From assembly GCF_001952075.1 (NCBI RefSeq), contig NZ_LXYU01000001.1, forward strand, positions 186,001 through 250,000: a stretch of DNA of 64,000 nt. The letters are read 5' to 3'. Made by a program: the position numbers and the translations under genes. Origin of the DNA: Ditibartonella apis. GTDB lineage: Bacteria > Pseudomonadota > Alphaproteobacteria > Rhizobiales > Rhizobiaceae. How positions within the stretch are numbered: the first letter of the stretch is position 1; every line of letters starts with the position of its first letter. Below, piece by piece: positions 62,324 through 64,000 of this stretch. The notes under the pieces are model-generated. The model worked only from the letters and a program-made list of their open reading frames with translations. It searched no databases and had not been told where the DNA came from.

Positions 62324-62604
62324 ATATTCTCTCCACATGATGAATTCTTCAATTACATCATTATATGAGACAAAATAGTCTGAAAATTTAAATATCAAAT
62401 AAACGGTTTCATCCCAAAATTTAAAAATCATTTTTACATTATAATGAACGATACATAATGAATTCAAAAATAGTTGCGCATGAAGAACGGTTAAAGAATA
62501 AGATAAATCCGGTTGATGCACTTGCCGTGATTGTTTGAATAGGCTAAACCGGATGATATTTTGATTTCATTGATTGCATATTTTGATTGCTTGAGAGGTT
62601 TTCC

Positions 62605-63981
62605 ATGGCCAGTATTACAATTCGCAATTTACCTGATGAAGCAAAGGAAAAACTTCGCCTTAACGCTGCGAAAAACAAGCGCTCTATGGAAGAAGAAGCA
62701 CGACTTTTATTGATGTCAGGCTACAATGGAGAAATATTTCCGCAAAAAGCCAGTGTCAAAGAAATGCAATCATTGAAATCAAAGTCGATACTTTTGATTA
62801 TAAGTGGCGGAGTTGCCGCTTATAAAGCGCTTGATCTCATCCGCCGCCTCAAGGAAAGAGGCGCCAAGGTTACTGTTGTAATGACCAAAGCGGCAACAGA
62901 ATTTGTAACGCCGCTTGCCGCGGGCAGCCTTTCAGGCGGCCATGTTTTTACCGATCTCTTTCAACGCCATGAGGAACACGATATTGGCCATATCAGGCTC
63001 GCCCGGTCTGCCGATTTGATTATTGTAGCACCTGCAACAGCCGACCGGATTGCAAAAATGGCAAATGGCATTGCCGATGATCTTGCGGGAGCAATTCTCC
63101 TTGCAGCCAATTGCCCGCTTCTTATTGCGCCGGCAATGAATCCGGCAATGTGGAAGCATCCGGCTACACAACGCAATATCCGCACTCTTATAGCCGATGA
63201 TATCAGAATGATCGGCCCGGAAAGCGGCGAAATGGCCGAAAGCGGAGAAGCCGGTCGAGGTCGTATGAGCGAACCGCTCGCAATTGTTGCTGCGGCCGAA
63301 TCCATGCTTGATTGTGGGGGGACCCCCCTCTCTGGCAAGCATATTGTTGTTACGTCGGGACCGACCCATGAACCGATAGATCCTGTGCGCTATCTTGCCA
63401 ACCGCTCTTCAGGCAAACAAGGGCATGCAATTGCCGCCGCACTGCATCATCTTGGTGCACAAGTCACACTCGTTTCCGGTCCTGTCAGCATTCCCGATCC
63501 GGATGGCATTGAAACCATTCACGTTGAAACGGCAATAGAGATGCTCGATGCGGTAAAACACGCCTTGCCTGCCGACGCCGCTATATTTGTTGCAGCTGTC
63601 GCTGATTGGCGCAGTGCTGAAAGTGCCGCACAAAAAATCAAGAAACAAGCAGGCCAATCTGCCCCGACATTGGAAATGGTCGAAAATCCCGATATTCTTG
63701 CCACTATCGGGCACGCCCGGAACCGGCCGAAGCTCGTTATCGGTTTTGCCGCAGAGACAAATGATCTCATCGAAAATGCGAAAAAGAAGCTTGATAAAAA
63801 AGGTGCCGATTTCATTCTGGCCAATGATGTTTCTGTCGATAAAGAGGGAAAAAGCGTTATGGGAGGAGATTATAACAGGATTTCATGTGTGAGCCGTAAC
63901 GCTGTCGAAACGTGGCCGGAAATGAACAAAGAAGACGTTGCTAAAAAACTTGGCAAAAAAATAGCAACATTTTTTTCGTGA
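62605..63981 (+). CDS. coaBC: CoaBC (phosphopantothenoylcysteine synthetase/decarboxylase) with N-terminal ribbon-helix-helix domain
   Basis: 458 residues from the ATG at 62605 with GAGAGG six bases upstream. Residues 2-40 (ASITIRNLPDEAKEKLRLNA then KRSMEEEARLLL) are a FitA-type RHH DNA-binding fold as in antitoxins. CoaBC proper begins near 59: ILLIISGGVAAYKALDLIRR, His129 in DIGHIRLA, PAMNPAMW (176-183), then the CoaB ligase half with VVTSGPTHEPIDPVRYLANR and SSGKQG. Together they turn 4'-phosphopantothenate and Cys into phosphopantetheine for CoA. The ACGE-type Cys of the decarboxylase is Ser213 here (AESGEAGRGRM). An internal ATG at 62764 could give plain CoaBC but has only a weak ribosome site. 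Confidence 0.92.
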   Translation: MASITIRNLPDEAKEKLRLNAAKNKRSMEEEARLLLMSGYNGEIFPQKASVKEMQSLKSKSILLIISGGVAAYKALDLIRRLKERGAKVTVVMTKAATEFVTPLAAGSLSGGHVFTDLFQRHEEHDIGHIRLARSADLIIVAPATADRIAKMANGIADDLAGAILLAANCPLLIAPAMNPAMWKHPATQRNIRTLIADDIRMIGPESGEMAESGEAGRGRMSEPLAIVAAAESMLDCGGTPLSGKHIVVTSGPTHEPIDPVRYLANRSSGKQGHAIAAALHHLGAQVTLVSGPVSIPDPDGIETIHVETAIEMLDAVKHALPADAAIFVAAVADWRSAESAAQKIKKQAGQSAPTLEMVENPDILATIGHARNRPKLVIGFAAETNDLIENAKKKLDKKGADFILANDVSVDKEGKSVMGGDYNRISCVSRNAVETWPEMNKEDVAKKLGKKIATFFS

Positions 63982-64000
63982 ACGGATAACCTTTTTGGTA

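Overview
The window looks like a chromosomal segment of an alphaproteobacterium of the order Rhizobiales (Hyphomicrobiales), most likely in or near the Bartonellaceae/Brucellaceae. The grounds are a full-length cyclic beta-1,2-glucan synthase, an ActS/ActR (RegB/RegA) redox two-component pair, a class II (CP4-like) EPSP synthase, TIGR02300, MmcB and DUF2794 proteins, an Irr-like regulator beside a Mn/Fe transporter, and a small RNA with the architecture of the rhizobial alpha-r14 family. The base composition is moderately AT-rich (by eye mid-40s % GC), below that of free-living rhizobia, which fits a host-associated lineage. The assignment is inference from gene content; no database was searched. 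No mobile element, CRISPR array or prophage was seen.

Layout. 1-2.3 kb: Smr-domain protein (cut by the window edge), TimA/Tim44-like, FxsA and SecB. 2.8-6.8 kb: leftward aroA-cmk-rpsA with a structured rpsA leader. 7-8.8 kb: TIGR02300 acidic protein, tRNA-Ala(GGC) and bluB. 8.9-13.6 kb: ilvD, then a coupled acyl-CoA ligase/thiolase pair whose thiolase lacks one catalytic cysteine. 13.9-19.3 kb: mutS and maeB. 19.6-28.2 kb: cgs (2,864 aa). 28.3-33.3 kb: pncB, a 1 kb gene-free stretch, gyrB. 33.9-38.9 kb: RidA, hrpB, actS-actR. 39.1-43.9 kb: mmcB, and tesA divergent from the ABC pair ybbA-ybbP. 44-50.8 kb: BI-1/YccA, DUF2794, an EEP-fold phosphatase/nuclease, cardiolipin synthase, HdeD, RlpA-like, a YbaN-type membrane protein and an L,D-transpeptidase lipoprotein. 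50.8-51.7 kb: an AT-rich gap holding a candidate alpha-r14 sRNA. 51.7-57 kb: GT25 glycosyltransferase, the sitABCD operon with two Mur-like palindromes, a divergent Irr-like regulator and a PepSY protein. 57.6-64 kb: upp, ubiE-ubiB, a secreted trypsin-like protease with two PAN-like domains interrupting the cluster, and coaBC fused to an N-terminal ribbon-helix-helix domain.

Most of the window is housekeeping. Cell-envelope functions recur (cgs, L,D-transpeptidase, RlpA, cardiolipin synthase, GT25, TesA/YbbAP). The observations most worth following are the sRNA at about 51.54-51.65 kb (three hairpins, each showing a CUCCUCCC anti-Shine-Dalgarno loop), the RHH-CoaBC fusion, the PAN-domain protease between ubiB and coaBC, the Irr-like regulator without its histidine triplet, and the thiolase with Gly in place of its C-terminal catalytic Cys.
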